DNA of 64,000 bases, taken from NCBI RefSeq assembly GCF_020982545.1, contig NZ_JAJKLK010000003.1:620001-684000 (forward strand), written 5' to 3'. A model generated the notes under the pieces. It made no database searches. It was given only the letters and a program-made list of their open reading frames with translations, and was not told the DNA's origin. The number at the start of each line of letters is the position of its first letter. The first letter of the stretch is position 1. A program made the translations under genes and the position numbers. Below, in pieces: positions 34,461 through 44,300 of the stretch. Origin of the DNA: Streptomyces sp. MNU76 (GTDB lineage Bacteria > Actinomycetota > Actinomycetes > Streptomycetales > Streptomycetaceae).

Positions 34461-35942
34461 ATGACCAACGACATCACGCCGAGCCGGAGCGGGGCCGTCG
34501 ACGCCGGCTCCCCGGCGTCGGGGACGGCCGACAAGGGCGGCGGCCGCGGTCCCTGGGCGATGTTCTCGGTGCTGGCACTGATCGAGTTCATGTCGGTGAT
34601 GGACGCCTCGGTGGTGAACATCGCGCTGCCCGCCATCAGGGACGACCTCGGCTTCTCGGCCACCGGCCTGGCCTGGGTCGTCGACGCCTATCTGCTCGGC
34701 TTCGCCGGCTTCCTGCTGCTGGCGGGCCGCGCCGCCGATGTCATCGGCCGACGGCGGCTCTTCACCGCGGGCGTGGCCCTCTTCACGCTCGCTTCGCTGG
34801 GCTGCGGACTCGCCGCCGACGACTGGCAGTTGGTCGTCGCGCGGCTGCTGCAGGGACTGGGGGCGGCGCTGGTCACCCCGGCGGCCCTCGCGTTGATCAC
34901 GGACATCTTCCCGGAGGGGCCGGACCGCAACAAGGCGCTCGGCCTCTTCATGGGCATGGGCGGTGTCGCCGCGCCGGTCGGTCTGGTGCTCGGCGGACTG
35001 CTCACCACGGCCGGCTGGGAGTGGATCTTCATCATCAATGTCCCGATCGGCGTCGGCATCCTCCTGGCCAGCCTGCGGCTGCTCCCGGCCACCGGTCCCC
35101 AGACGGACGCCCGGCTCGACGTGGTCGGCGCGGTCACCGCCACCGGCGGTCTGCTGGCCCTCATCTTCGCCATCGCCCGCGGTGGTGCCGAGGGCTGGGG
35201 CTCGGCCGCGACCCTGGCCGGGTTCGCCGGCGCCGCGGTGCTGCTCGTCGCTTTCGTCGTCCGTCAGCGCACCGCCGACGATCCGGTCCTGCCGTCCGTG
35301 CTGCTGCGTATGCGTCCACTGGTCATCGGCAATGTGGCCTTCGCTCTGGTGGGCACCCTGCTGATCTCCACGTTCTTCATCATCACGATCTATCTGCAGC
35401 AGGTGCGCGGCTACGGTCCGGCGAAGGCGGGCCTGTCCTACGTGCCCATCCCGCTGGCCATGCTGGCCGGCACGCAGGTGGCCCCGCGGGTGCTGCGGTT
35501 CGGTCCGCAGAACGTCCTGATGGGAGGCGTCCTCGTCCAGGCCCTGGCTCTCGCCGCCTGGGCGGCGGTGATCGACGTCGACGCCGGCTATGTCACGGGC
35601 TTCCTGCTGCCCGCCGTGCTGTGGTCCTTCGGCCTGGGCGTCTCCATCGTCTCGTCCTTCGTGGTGTGCACGATGGGGCTCACCGGCCCGATCGCCGGTG
35701 CGGGCTCGGGCCTCGCGACCACGACGTACCAGGCGGGCGGGGCGATCGGCCTCGCCGGACTCGTCGCGATCGCCGACGCCCGCACCCATGCGGTGACGGA
35801 CACCCAGGAACCGCTGGAGGCTCTCGTGTCCGGCTACCAGTTCGCCCTGTGGTGCTCGGTGGCCGTGGCCGTCGTCGCGGCCCTGCTCACCCGGTTCATC
35901 CGCTTCGACGCCCGGCCTCAGACCGGGGCCCAGCCCTCGTAG
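34461..35942 (+). CDS. MFS drug exporter, DHA2 (14-helix) family
   Basis: The 493-residue protein has the major-facilitator pattern of the QacA/EmrB group: DASVVNIALPAIRDDLGFS in helix 1 and its loop, LLAGRAADVIGRRR (motif A), ARLLQGLGAAL (motif B), and GVAAPVGLVLGGLL (the antiporter motif C). About 14 membrane helices are expected. As first gene of the long operon running through phzE, it is likely the proton-driven exporter and self-resistance pump for the product. Confidence 0.93.
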   Translation: MTNDITPSRSGAVDAGSPASGTADKGGGRGPWAMFSVLALIEFMSVMDASVVNIALPAIRDDLGFSATGLAWVVDAYLLGFAGFLLLAGRAADVIGRRRLFTAGVALFTLASLGCGLAADDWQLVVARLLQGLGAALVTPAALALITDIFPEGPDRNKALGLFMGMGGVAAPVGLVLGGLLTTAGWEWIFIINVPIGVGILLASLRLLPATGPQTDARLDVVGAVTATGGLLALIFAIARGGAEGWGSAATLAGFAGAAVLLVAFVVRQRTADDPVLPSVLLRMRPLVIGNVAFALVGTLLISTFFIITIYLQQVRGYGPAKAGLSYVPIPLAMLAGTQVAPRVLRFGPQNVLMGGVLVQALALAAWAAVIDVDAGYVTGFLLPAVLWSFGLGVSIVSSFVVCTMGLTGPIAGAGSGLATTTYQAGGAIGLAGLVAIADARTHAVTDTQEPLEALVSGYQFALWCSVAVAVVAALLTRFIRFDARPQTGAQPS

Positions 35943-36036
35943 CGACCGGGATCGGGGCCCGGACCGCGACCGACGGTGCGGTGCCCCGACCCGACAGCCC
36001 GTTGCCTTCTCCCGCGCCGATCTCACAGGAGCATCC

Positions 36037-37647
36037 GTGCCCGACCACGCTTCCGCCCTCCCCGACAGCACACCCGTCCTGATCGTCGGCGCCGGACCGG
36101 TCGGTGCGACCCTCGCGCTGGAGCTGGCCCACCACGGCGTGCGCAGTACCGTCGTCGAGCGTTCCACGACCGTCTCGGCGCACCCCAAGATGGACTTCAT
36201 CAACGGCCGCAGCATGGAGTTGCTGCGCCGTCTCGGCGTGACCGACGAGATTCGCCGGCGCGGTGTCGCCGCCGACGAGCCGTTCGACTTCCTCTGGATC
36301 ACCGACCACGGGCAGCCGCCCGTCTCGGTGTGGACCTACCCGTCGGTGGCGGGGCTGCGCGAGAGGTTCGCCGAGGTCACCGACGGCTCCGCGCCGCTCG
36401 AGCCGTACCAGCGGCTCCAGGGCTCGCTGCTGGAGGACGTCCTGCGCCGGCAGGTGCGCGAGCATCCGCTGATCGACCTGTGCGAGGGCTGGGCCCTGCT
36501 GGATCTGGCCGACGACGGGGACGGGGTGTCAGCGCGCCTGTCCGACGAGGTCCGCGGCACCGAGCGGACCGTGCGAGCCGACTATCTCGTCGGGTGCGAC
36601 GGGGGCGGCAGCACGGTGCGGCGCCGCGCCGGTATCGCGACCCAGCAGAACGGCCCGAGCACCCGCCACTGCGATGTGTACTTCCGCAGCGAGGACCCCG
36701 CCCTGTTCCGCCACGGACCGTCCTTCCTCACCATCACGGCCGGCGGAGCGACCCTGGTCAACCGGGACGGCGGACGTACCTGGACCGGCACGTTCGTCCT
36801 CCCCGAGGACACACCCGAGCCCGAGGAGCCGCTCGCCGTCGTCAAGGAACGCCTGGGATTCGACTTCGCGGTCGACGAGGTGCTCAACGTGGCGCACTGG
36901 TACGGACGGCTGGCCGTCACCGACTCCTACCGCAGCGGCAGGGTCTTCCTCGCGGGGGACTCGGCGCACCAGTTCTATCCGACCGGCGGGCACGGTGCGA
37001 ACACCGGACTCGGCGACGCCTGCGACCTCGGATGGAAGCTCGCCGCCACGCTGAACGGCTGGGCCGGTCCGGGCCTGCTCGACTCCTACGAGGCCGAGCG
37101 CCGGCCCGTCGCCCTGTTCAATCGGGAGATGTGCGCCAACCTGCTCGCCGTGTGGATGAGGTTCCCGCAGCTGGCGGCCGCCGGGGCGTCGCGCCCCCAG
37201 CTGGCGGCGTACCTCGACAAGGAGAGCTTCCAGATCGACAACATGGGCATCCACTTCGGCTACCGCTACACCGGCTCCCCGGTCGTGCGGCACGAGGACG
37301 CCCCGGAGCCCGACTGGCAGTGGCAGTCGATCGTCCCGAGCACCTGGCCCGGTGGCCGCGCACCGAACGTGCGGCTGACGGACGGCACACCCCTGTTCGA
37401 CCGGCTGAGCAGCGGGTTCACCCTGGTGGACCTCTCCGGTGAGAACCGGGGCAAGGACCTGGTGGAGCAGGCACGGCGCGGCGGCTTTCCGGTCGACCTG
37501 CTCACCGTCGACAGCGCCGCCGTACGCGCCGTGTGGGAGCGCGACCTGGTGCTCGTCCGGCCAGACCAGCACGTGGCCTGGCGCGGCGACGAGGCACCCG
37601 CGTCCCGGGAGTGGGGGGAGCTGCTGAACCAGGTCACCGGCAGCTGA
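36037..37647 (+). CDS. FAD-dependent phenol-hydroxylase-type monooxygenase
   Basis: The 536-residue flavoprotein belongs to the PheA/TfdB group: VGAGPVGATLALELAHHGV (GxGxxG), YLVGCDGGGSTVRRRAGI (DG motif), GRVFLAGDSAHQFYPTGGHGANTGLGDA (GD motif), and a thioredoxin-like C-terminal domain. These enzymes add a hydroxyl ortho or para to a phenol. It differs in subfamily from the salicylate-hydroxylase-like gene at 21793, so the cluster has two distinct ring hydroxylations. GTG 36037 follows AGGAG. Placed between the exporter and the DAHP synthase, it may act on 3-hydroxyanthranilate or on the joined product. Confidence 0.9.
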   Translation: MPDHASALPDSTPVLIVGAGPVGATLALELAHHGVRSTVVERSTTVSAHPKMDFINGRSMELLRRLGVTDEIRRRGVAADEPFDFLWITDHGQPPVSVWTYPSVAGLRERFAEVTDGSAPLEPYQRLQGSLLEDVLRRQVREHPLIDLCEGWALLDLADDGDGVSARLSDEVRGTERTVRADYLVGCDGGGSTVRRRAGIATQQNGPSTRHCDVYFRSEDPALFRHGPSFLTITAGGATLVNRDGGRTWTGTFVLPEDTPEPEEPLAVVKERLGFDFAVDEVLNVAHWYGRLAVTDSYRSGRVFLAGDSAHQFYPTGGHGANTGLGDACDLGWKLAATLNGWAGPGLLDSYEAERRPVALFNREMCANLLAVWMRFPQLAAAGASRPQLAAYLDKESFQIDNMGIHFGYRYTGSPVVRHEDAPEPDWQWQSIVPSTWPGGRAPNVRLTDGTPLFDRLSSGFTLVDLSGENRGKDLVEQARRGGFPVDLLTVDSAAVRAVWERDLVLVRPDQHVAWRGDEAPASREWGELLNQVTGS

Positions 37648-37681
37648 ACGACACAGGTAACTCAATCAACGGGGGAAGTGA

Positions 37682-38941
37682 ATGTCAGGGATCGCCGACA
37701 GGTCCGCCACTCTGGCCGCCTGGACGGACGACCGCGCGGCCGAGGGCGTCCACAGGGACGCGGATCCGCCGCCGGCACGGCAGCAACCGGCCTGGGCGGA
37801 TCGGGAGCTGCTCGTGCGGGTGAGACGCCGGCTCGCCGCCGCGCCCGCGCTGGTCAGGGTCGAGGACACCGACATGTTCCGCCGCTTGCTCGCGCGCGTC
37901 GCGGCCGGCGAACTCCAGGTGATCCAGGCCGGAGACTGCGCCGAGGTGCCGATGGAGTGCACGGCAGGGTCCGTCGCACGCAAGGCGGGCGTGCTCGACG
38001 CGCTGGCGGGAGTGATGAAGACCGCCTCGTCCAAGCCGGTGCTGCGCGTCGGCCGGATCGCGGGTCAGTTCGCCAAACCGCGCTCCCGCGCGACCGAACT
38101 GGTGAGCGATATGGAACTCCCGGTCTACCGCGGCCACATGGTGAACGATCCGCAGCCCGCCCCGCACGCCAGGCGCCACGACCCGGCCCGGATGCTGATG
38201 TGCTACCAGGCCGCGAGCGACGCGATGACGTTCCTCGGCTGGACCGGTGACGAACCGCCTCGCCCGTCCGGCACCCGGCCGGCACCGGAGCCGCCCGTCG
38301 AGCCGAAGGTGTGGACGAGCCACGAGGCCCTCGTACTGGACTACGAGGTCCCCCTGCTGCGGCGCACGGACGACGGGCGACTGCTGCTCGCTTCCACGCA
38401 CTGGCCCTGGATAGGCGAACGGACCCGCCAGCTGGACGGCGCCCATGTCGCGCTCCTGGCCGACGTGGCGAACCCCGTCGCGTGCAAGGTGGGGCCGACG
38501 ATGACCCACGACGAGCTGGTGGCCCTCTGCGAGCGCCTCGATCCGGCACGCGAGCCGGGCCGTCTGACGCTCATCGCGCGCATGGGCGCCGAGGCGGTGA
38601 CCGCGAAACTGCCGCCGCTGGTCGAGGCGGTCCGCAGGGCGGGCCACCCGGTCGTCTGGCTGACCGATCCCATGCACGGCAACACCGTCAGCGGGCCGGA
38701 CGGTCTGAAGACCCGGTTCATGGAGTCGATCCTGCACGAGGTCCGGGAGTTCCAGTCGGCGGTTCGCACGGCCGGCGGCGTCCCCGGCGGCATGCATCTG
38801 GAGACCACCCCCGACGAGGTCACCGAGTGCGTGGCCGACCACACGCGGCTCGACCAGGTCGGGGTCAAGTACACGAGTCTGTGCGATCCGAGGCTGAACC
38901 CCCGGCAGGCCATCGCGGTGGCCGCCGAGTGGCGGGGATGA
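37682..38941 (+). CDS. Class II DAHP synthase (PhzC-like)
   Basis: The 419-residue enzyme makes DAHP from phosphoenolpyruvate and erythrose 4-phosphate, starting the shikimate pathway. Family motifs are visible: VIQAGDCAE with the metal-binding Cys, LRVGRIAGQFAKPRS, WTSHEALVLDYE, LTDPMHGNT and GGMHLETTPDEVTEC. At 419 residues it is shorter than the housekeeping actinobacterial enzyme (about 460), with a short N-terminus, as in PhzC types that often escape feedback control. GGGGGAAG precedes the ATG. Together with phzE/phzD homologues downstream it raises chorismate supply. Confidence 0.93.
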   Translation: MSGIADRSATLAAWTDDRAAEGVHRDADPPPARQQPAWADRELLVRVRRRLAAAPALVRVEDTDMFRRLLARVAAGELQVIQAGDCAEVPMECTAGSVARKAGVLDALAGVMKTASSKPVLRVGRIAGQFAKPRSRATELVSDMELPVYRGHMVNDPQPAPHARRHDPARMLMCYQAASDAMTFLGWTGDEPPRPSGTRPAPEPPVEPKVWTSHEALVLDYEVPLLRRTDDGRLLLASTHWPWIGERTRQLDGAHVALLADVANPVACKVGPTMTHDELVALCERLDPAREPGRLTLIARMGAEAVTAKLPPLVEAVRRAGHPVVWLTDPMHGNTVSGPDGLKTRFMESILHEVREFQSAVRTAGGVPGGMHLETTPDEVTECVADHTRLDQVGVKYTSLCDPRLNPRQAIAVAAEWRG

Positions 38942-38992
38942 GCGCAGGGTCGAATTCCGCGAACGACGAAGTCAACGGGGAGGTTCGTAGGG

Positions 38993-39763
38993 ATGGAAGG
39001 CAGGACAGCAATCGTCACCGGCGCCGCGGGAGGAATCGGCGAAGCGGTCGTCCGGAGTCTGGGCGAGCGGGGCGTCAGGATCGCGGCGGTCGACAGGGAC
39101 ACCGACGGGCTCGAGGAGACGGTGGGGCGACTGACCGCGGAAGGACTCACGGTGGAGGCGTTCTCCACGGACGTGACCTCCGGCACGGCGGCCGACGCGC
39201 TGGTGGAGGCGGTGGAACACCGGGTGGGGGCGGTGGACTACCTGGTGAACGCGGCGGGAGTGCTGCGGCTCGGTGAGGCCCGGAAGCTGACCGACGAGGA
39301 CTGGCTCAGCACCTTCGCCGTGAACACCACGGGCGTGTTCCACATGTCCCGGGCAGTGGTCAACCGGATGGTCGAGCGCGCCCGAGGGGCGATCGTCACC
39401 GTCGCCTCCAACGCGGCGGGCACGCCCCGCACGGACATGGCCGCCTACTGCGCGTCCAAGGCCGCCGCGACGATGTTCACCAAGTGCCTGGGCCTGGAGG
39501 TCGCCCGGCACGGGATCCGCTGCAACGTGGTCGCCCCGGGTTCCACCGAGACCCCGATGCTCACCTCCATGTGGCAGGACGAGTCCGGGCCCCGGCACAC
39601 CGTCGAGGGTCGCCCCGAGGTGTTCCGCGTGGGCATCCCGCTGGGCCGGATCGCCCAGCCGTCCGCCGTGGCGGACGCGGTCGTCTTCCTCCTGTCCGAC
39701 CAGGCGTCCCACGTCACGCTGCACGCCCTCACCGTCGACGGAGGCGCGGCGCTCGGCGCCTGA
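38993..39763 (+). CDS. SDR of the 2,3-dihydro-2,3-dihydroxybenzoate dehydrogenase (DhbA) type
   Basis: The 256-residue SDR has [21 protein letters not shown], Ser in TVASNAAG, and YCASKAA with catalytic Tyr and Lys. The stretch [20 protein letters not shown] is characteristic of DhbA/EntA. In siderophore synthesis this enzyme aromatises dihydro-dihydroxybenzoate; in 3-hydroxyanthranilate branches a homologue oxidises trans-2,3-dihydro-3-hydroxyanthranilate. The following isochorismatase and ADIC synthase point to the latter. GGGGAGG lies 8 bases before the ATG. Confidence 0.9.
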   Translation: MEGRTAIVTGAAGGIGEAVVRSLGERGVRIAAVDRDTDGLEETVGRLTAEGLTVEAFSTDVTSGTAADALVEAVEHRVGAVDYLVNAAGVLRLGEARKLTDEDWLSTFAVNTTGVFHMSRAVVNRMVERARGAIVTVASNAAGTPRTDMAAYCASKAAATMFTKCLGLEVARHGIRCNVVAPGSTETPMLTSMWQDESGPRHTVEGRPEVFRVGIPLGRIAQPSAVADAVVFLLSDQASHVTLHALTVDGGAALGA

Positions 39764-39840
39764 CATCGCACGCACAGCCTTGTCCGGCCGCGCAGGCAAG
39801 TCCGGGCGGCCGGGACATCCTGATCACACGGGAGACGTTC

Positions 39841-40497
39841 ATGTCCGGCATACCCCCTGTCCATTCCTACCCCCTGCCCACCGCGAGCGACCTGCCCGGC
39901 AACACGGCGTCCTGGGTGCCGGACGCCGGCCGCGCGGTCCTCCTCGTCCACGACATGCAGCGCTACTTCCTCAAGCCCCTTCCCGCGGACGGGGCGCTCC
40001 GCGACGAGTTGGTCGGCAGTGCCGCACGACTGCGCGAGCGCTGTGCCGCCGTCGGCGTCCCGGTGGCGTACACGGCGCAGCCCGGAGGCATGGACGAGCG
40101 GGAACGAGGACTGCTGAAGGACTTCTGGGGCCCCGGGATGCGCCCGGCCCCGGAGGACCGGCAGATCATCGACGAGCTGACGCCGGCCGCCACGGACCGG
40201 ATGTTCACCAAGTGGCGATACAGCGCCTTCTTCCGCTCCGGTCTGCTCGACTGGATGCGGGAGCAAGGCCGTGACCAGCTCATCCTGTGCGGGGTGTACG
40301 CGCACGTCGGAGTGCTGATGACGGCCGTCGAGGCGTTCAGCCACGACATCGAGACGTTCCTGGTGGCCGACGCGGTCGCCGACTTCTCCGCGAGACACCA
40401 CCGGATGGCGCTGGAGTACGCGGCCGAGCGCTGCGCGGTGGTCCTCACCACCGAGGCGCTCGTCAGCTCGCTCGACACGGTGGTGACCGCACCGTGA
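39841..40497 (+). CDS. Isochorismatase-fold hydrolase, PhzD-like
   Basis: The 218-residue protein fits PhzD, which removes pyruvate from 2-amino-2-deoxyisochorismate (ADIC) to give trans-2,3-dihydro-3-hydroxyanthranilate. Asp38 in [10 protein letters not shown] is at the position of PhzD's catalytic Asp, Lys124 (FTKWRYSAF) is the partner Lys, and [13 protein letters not shown] has Gly/Ala where cysteine hydrolases have Cys, as expected for vinyl-ether hydrolases. The stop overlaps the GTG of the ADIC synthase (GTGA), coupling the two consecutive steps. Confidence 0.93.
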   Translation: MSGIPPVHSYPLPTASDLPGNTASWVPDAGRAVLLVHDMQRYFLKPLPADGALRDELVGSAARLRERCAAVGVPVAYTAQPGGMDERERGLLKDFWGPGMRPAPEDRQIIDELTPAATDRMFTKWRYSAFFRSGLLDWMREQGRDQLILCGVYAHVGVLMTAVEAFSHDIETFLVADAVADFSARHHRMALEYAAERCAVVLTTEALVSSLDTVVTAP

Positions 40498-42410
40498 CAT
40501 CGCCAGGAGCAACCGCACCGCAGGATGTGCTGGACCGTGTCCTGGTTCCGCAGCCCCCGCCCTTCGCGTTGCTGCACCGGCCCGAAACGGTGGGACCGGG
40601 GCTGCTGGAGGTGGTGATCGGCGACGTCTCGGCGGTGGGCTCACTGGCCGAACTCCCCGTCCGCGCCCGGCCCGCGGGCCCGGGACGGGCGGCACACGAG
40701 GTGCTGGCGCTGCTTCCCTACCGTCAGATCGCCGAGCGCGGCTTCGCCTGCACCGACGACGGCGAACCGCTGCTGGCCATGACGGTCACCGACCAGGCCG
40801 TGATGACGGTCGCCGAGGCGGTGCGCCGTATCGCGGAGGTGCCGATCGAGGTCACCGGCAAGCACTTCGACGTGGACGACGAGACGTACGCCGAGATCGT
40901 GCGCACGGTGATCAGGGACGAGATCGGCGAGGGCGAGGGCGCCAACTTCGTCATCCACCGCTCGCTCGTCGCGGACATCACCGACTACACGCTCGCGCAC
41001 GCCCTGTGCTTCTTCCGCCGGCTGCTGGAGTACGAGCAGGGCGCCTACTGGACGTACCTGGTGCACACCGGCGAGCGCACCCTGGTCGGTGCCAGCCCGG
41101 AACGGCATATCAGCCTGCACGACGGCGTCGCGGTGATGAACCCGATCAGCGGCACCTACCGCTATCCGGCGAGCGGTCCCACGCTGCCGGACGTGATGGC
41201 GTTCCTCGCCGATCCCAAGGAGACCGACGAACTGTACATGGTCGTCGACGAGGAACTGAAGATGATGGCCCGGATCTGCCCGGACGGTTGCCGTGTCACC
41301 GGGCCGTATCTGAAGGAAATGGCCCGGGTGGCGCACACCGAGTACTTCGTCGAGGGGCGTACCTCGCGCGATGTGCGCGAGATCCTGCGCGAGACCATGT
41401 TCGCGCCCACCGTCACCGGCAGTCCGCTGGAGAGCGCCTGCCGGGTGATCGGCCGTCATGAACCGCGAGGGCGCGGCTACTACAGCGGAGCGGTCGCCCT
41501 GATCGGACACGACGACGACGGCGGGCGCACCCTCGACTCCTCGATCCTCATCCGCACCGCCGACATCGGCGGCGACGGCCGGTTGCGCATCGGCGTGGGT
41601 GCCACGCTGGTACGGCACTCGGACCCGGGGTCCGAGGTCGAGGAGACCCGTGCCAAGGCCGCCGGGCTGCTCACCGCCCTGGAGAGCCACCGCCCGTCGG
41701 GTTTCGGCGCACATCCTCATATCAACGCGGCGCTGGCCCGCCGCAACGACATGATCGCGGGGTTCTGGCTCGCCGATGCCACCGAGCGCGAGCGCCCGGA
41801 CTCGGCACTCGCCGGCCGCAGTGCGCTGATCGTCGACGCCGAGGACACCTTCACCTTCATGCTCGACCAGCAACTGCGGGCGCTGGGGCTGGCCGTGACC
41901 GTTCGCCGCTACGACGAGCCGTACGACCTCGACGCACACGACCTCGTCGTCATGGGACCCGGGCCGGGCGATCCGCGGGACATGGACCATCCCAAGATCG
42001 CCCACCTGGCCGCCGCGACCGGACGCCTGCTGGACGGCCGACGGCCCTTCCTGTCGGTCTGCCTCAGCCACCAGGTCCTCTCGGCCCGTCTCGGCTTCCC
42101 GCTGCGGCGACGCGAGGTGCCCAACCAGGGGGTACAGAAGGAGATCGACCTCTTCGGGAGCCGCGAACGCGTCGGCTTCTACAACGCCTTCGCCGCCTGG
42201 AGCGACGAGGAGAAGGCCGACTGTCCCGGAGTGGGCGTGGTCGAGATCAGTCGCTCGCCGGACACCGGGGAGATCCACGCCCTGCGCGGACCGCACTTCT
42301 CCTCCTTGCAGTTCCACGCCGAATCCCTGCTCACCCAGGACGGCCCACGGATCCTGCGCGAGGCGGCGACCCGCGTGCTGCTCGGCCGCGCCCGCGGCCG
42401 AGCGGGCTGA
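40494..42410 (+). CDS. ADIC synthase, anthranilate-synthase-like fusion (PhzE-like)
   Basis: The 638-residue protein fuses a chorismate-binding domain (about 1-420) to a glutamine amidotransferase (about 445-635). The first half has [28 protein letters not shown] and [28 protein letters not shown]; the second has MGPGPGDP, the nucleophile in SVCLSHQVL and the late His in LQFHAES. In phenazine and benzoxazole pathways this fusion converts chorismate and glutamine to ADIC without losing pyruvate. The absence of PhzF, PhzA/B and PhzG argues against a phenazine. Last gene of the operon, followed by a terminator. Confidence 0.92.
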   Translation: MTSPGATAPQDVLDRVLVPQPPPFALLHRPETVGPGLLEVVIGDVSAVGSLAELPVRARPAGPGRAAHEVLALLPYRQIAERGFACTDDGEPLLAMTVTDQAVMTVAEAVRRIAEVPIEVTGKHFDVDDETYAEIVRTVIRDEIGEGEGANFVIHRSLVADITDYTLAHALCFFRRLLEYEQGAYWTYLVHTGERTLVGASPERHISLHDGVAVMNPISGTYRYPASGPTLPDVMAFLADPKETDELYMVVDEELKMMARICPDGCRVTGPYLKEMARVAHTEYFVEGRTSRDVREILRETMFAPTVTGSPLESACRVIGRHEPRGRGYYSGAVALIGHDDDGGRTLDSSILIRTADIGGDGRLRIGVGATLVRHSDPGSEVEETRAKAAGLLTALESHRPSGFGAHPHINAALARRNDMIAGFWLADATERERPDSALAGRSALIVDAEDTFTFMLDQQLRALGLAVTVRRYDEPYDLDAHDLVVMGPGPGDPRDMDHPKIAHLAAATGRLLDGRRPFLSVCLSHQVLSARLGFPLRRREVPNQGVQKEIDLFGSRERVGFYNAFAAWSDEEKADCPGVGVVEISRSPDTGEIHALRGPHFSSLQFHAESLLTQDGPRILREAATRVLLGRARGRAG

Positions 42411-42446
42411 TCCGGGACAGCACACGACCGTTCGGCATGAAAAAGC

Positions 42447-42486
42447 CGAGCGCCCGCGGACGACCCCCGACGTCCGCGGGCGCTCG
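42447..42486 (+). terminator. Terminator of the exporter-phzE operon
   Basis: CGAGCGCCCGCGGACG (42447-42462) pairs perfectly with CGTCCGCGGGCGCTCG (42471-42486) with an 8-base loop, preceded by AAAAA. It lies 37 bases after the phzE stop and marks the right transcriptional end of the cluster. Confidence 0.85.
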
Positions 42487-43353
42487 ACCCGCCCCTCCGA
42501 CAGCGCGACCCCGTACGGACGGGCCGCTTCGTCGCGCTGTCACTCAAGGCATCCCCGTTCCCCGGTTCACCCCGATCCCGGGCCCCCGTTTCCCCGTTGG
42601 TTCCCCGTGGGCTCTTCCCCCGTACCCCCGTTTCCCCGTGGGGCCTTTCCCCGTCGAGGCCCGCCGCCCCCGTGCCGGCGGGCCTCGTGTGTCGAGAATG
42701 TGCCCTGCCCCAGGGGCAGTTGAAGCCCCCAGGCGTGCTTTCAGAGGTTGATTTGAGGGTTCCGTAGACGCTCTACGCAGCCTTGCGTAGGCAGCGGGCC
42801 CTGACGTCCGCCGGTGATCGGGGTGTCGCACCCTGATCGCGAAAGGCCCGGCACCGGCTGGGCGGTGCGCGGGCTGAGTGCACTCGACGGGTCGGATCGA
42901 CGGGTCGGACCGCGGCGGCCGCGGCGGCTCCGGTCTCGCGTCCCTCACGTCGAGACGCGGGCCGGGGCCTTCACCACCGCACTGGCGCGCAGCGCCGCCG
43001 CGGTCCGTGCCCTGCCCGCGAGCGGCCGACGCTCACCCCTCATCCGGGTCGGTCGGAAACGGTCGCGGGCCGTGCGTCCGGTGGCTGGTGGGGGTCCACC
43101 AGGGACCGGACGCCGATCGGGGATGGCAGGGGATGGAGGAAGTCGATCGCCGGGGCGGGGCGCACGGCACACCCGTCGGCGACGGCCCCAGCTTCACCCC
43201 CCGTCAGGGGTCGTACGGCCGTCGAGGCGGGCTCGCCGACATCGCTCAGGAAGTCGGCGTACCCGGGACGGCGGTTCCGGCCCGCGGCGGCGCCTGGGCG
43301 CGACAGGACAGATGTCGGCGCCGCCGCGGACCGGAAGTGCGTGGGGTGACGCC
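42487..43353. other. 867-base junction region without a clear gene
   Basis: The region separates the biosynthetic cluster from glxR. At 42545-42665 the plus strand is C-rich with repeated CCCCGTTTCCCCG and CCCGTGGG units. At 42763-42790 are overlapping inverted repeats (CGTAG-ACGCT-CTACG and CTACGCA-GCCT-TGCGTAG). At 42816-42838 is a near-perfect hairpin GATCGGGGTG-TCG-CACCCTGATC. Beyond about 42,850 the DNA is GC-rich with open frames on several strands, but none has a plausible start, family motif or bias. It may be a degenerate insertion boundary. Confidence 0.5.
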
Positions 43354-44244
43354 TCAGACCTGGGCGCCGGAGAGGCGTTCCACGCCCCGCAGCAGGGCCG
43401 AGTGGTCGAGGCCGCCGTCACCCTGGGCGCGCAGCGAGGCGACCAGTTGGGCGACCACGGCGCCGACCGGCAGAGCGGCGCCCACGGTGCGGGCCGCGTC
43501 GGTGACGATGCCCATGTCCTTGTGGTGCAGGTCGATGCGGAAGCCCGGCTTGAAGTCCTGGTTCAGGAAGTTGTCCTTCTTGCGGGCCAGCACGGTCGAT
43601 CCGGCGAGCCCGCCGCCCAGGACATCGAGGGCCGCCGTCAGGTCGACGCCCGACTTCTCCAGGAAGACCACGGCCTCGGCGCACGCCTGGATGTTGACGG
43701 CGACGATCAGCTGGTTCGCGGCCTTCACGGTCTGCCCCGCACCGTGCGGACCGCACAGCACGATCGTCCGGCCGAGCGCCTCGAACAGCGGCACGGCCTC
43801 GTCGAAGTCGGACCGGTCGCCGCCGACCATGATGGACAGCACGGCCTCGACGGCGCCCGCCTCACCACCGGAGACCGGGGCGTCGAGCACCCGGACGCCG
43901 TTCTCCTGCGCGGCCTTCGCCAGGTCGATCGAGGTCTGCGGGGTGATGGACGACATGTCGATCAGCAGGGTGCCGGGGCGGGCGTTGGCCAGGATGCCGT
44001 CGGGGCCGTACGCGACGGCCTCGACCTGCGGGGAGGCGGGCACCATCGTGATGACGACGTCGGCGTCGCGCACGGCCTCGGCGACGGAGGCCGCCGCGGT
44101 CCCGCCGGCGGCGGTCAGCCGGTCCAGCTTGTCCTGTTCCAGGGTGTGGCCGGTGACGTCGTATCCCGCCTTGATCAGGTTCTCGGACATGGGGGAGCCC
44201 ATGATGCCGAGGCCTATCCACGCGACCTTGGGGAGATTGCTCAT
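43354..44244 (-). CDS. glxR: 2-hydroxy-3-oxopropionate (tartronate semialdehyde) reductase
   Basis: The 296-residue beta-hydroxyacid dehydrogenase reduces tartronate semialdehyde to glycerate. It has WIGLGIMGSPMSENL for NAD(H) binding, the family's DAPVSGGEAGA substrate motif, and GAGQTVKAANQLIV with the catalytic Lys. It follows hyi in a leftward two-gene operon (56-base gap). Gcl, which makes its substrate, is 23 kb away on the other side of the biosynthetic cluster. Length is normal. Confidence 0.94.
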   Translation of the reverse strand: MSNLPKVAWIGLGIMGSPMSENLIKAGYDVTGHTLEQDKLDRLTAAGGTAAASVAEAVRDADVVITMVPASPQVEAVAYGPDGILANARPGTLLIDMSSITPQTSIDLAKAAQENGVRVLDAPVSGGEAGAVEAVLSIMVGGDRSDFDEAVPLFEALGRTIVLCGPHGAGQTVKAANQLIVAVNIQACAEAVVFLEKSGVDLTAALDVLGGGLAGSTVLARKKDNFLNQDFKPGFRIDLHHKDMGIVTDAARTVGAALPVGAVVAQLVASLRAQGDGGLDHSALLRGVERLSGAQV

Positions 44245-44300
44245 GGTGAGGGTGCCTCTCTGACTGCTCTGCTACGGCGGTGGGGTGGGCCTCATCGGCC

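Noticed and set aside
40494..42410. Phenazine biosynthesis suggested by PhzC/PhzD/PhzE-like genes
   Set aside because: PhzF, PhzA/B and PhzG homologues are absent, and a DhbA-type dehydrogenase that would aromatise the PhzD product is present instead.
42437..42751. Open frame encoding a Pro/Arg-rich protein with repeated RFPVG
   Set aside because: It begins in the phzE terminator and follows C-rich repeats; there is no ribosome-binding site or known motif, so it is low-complexity DNA.
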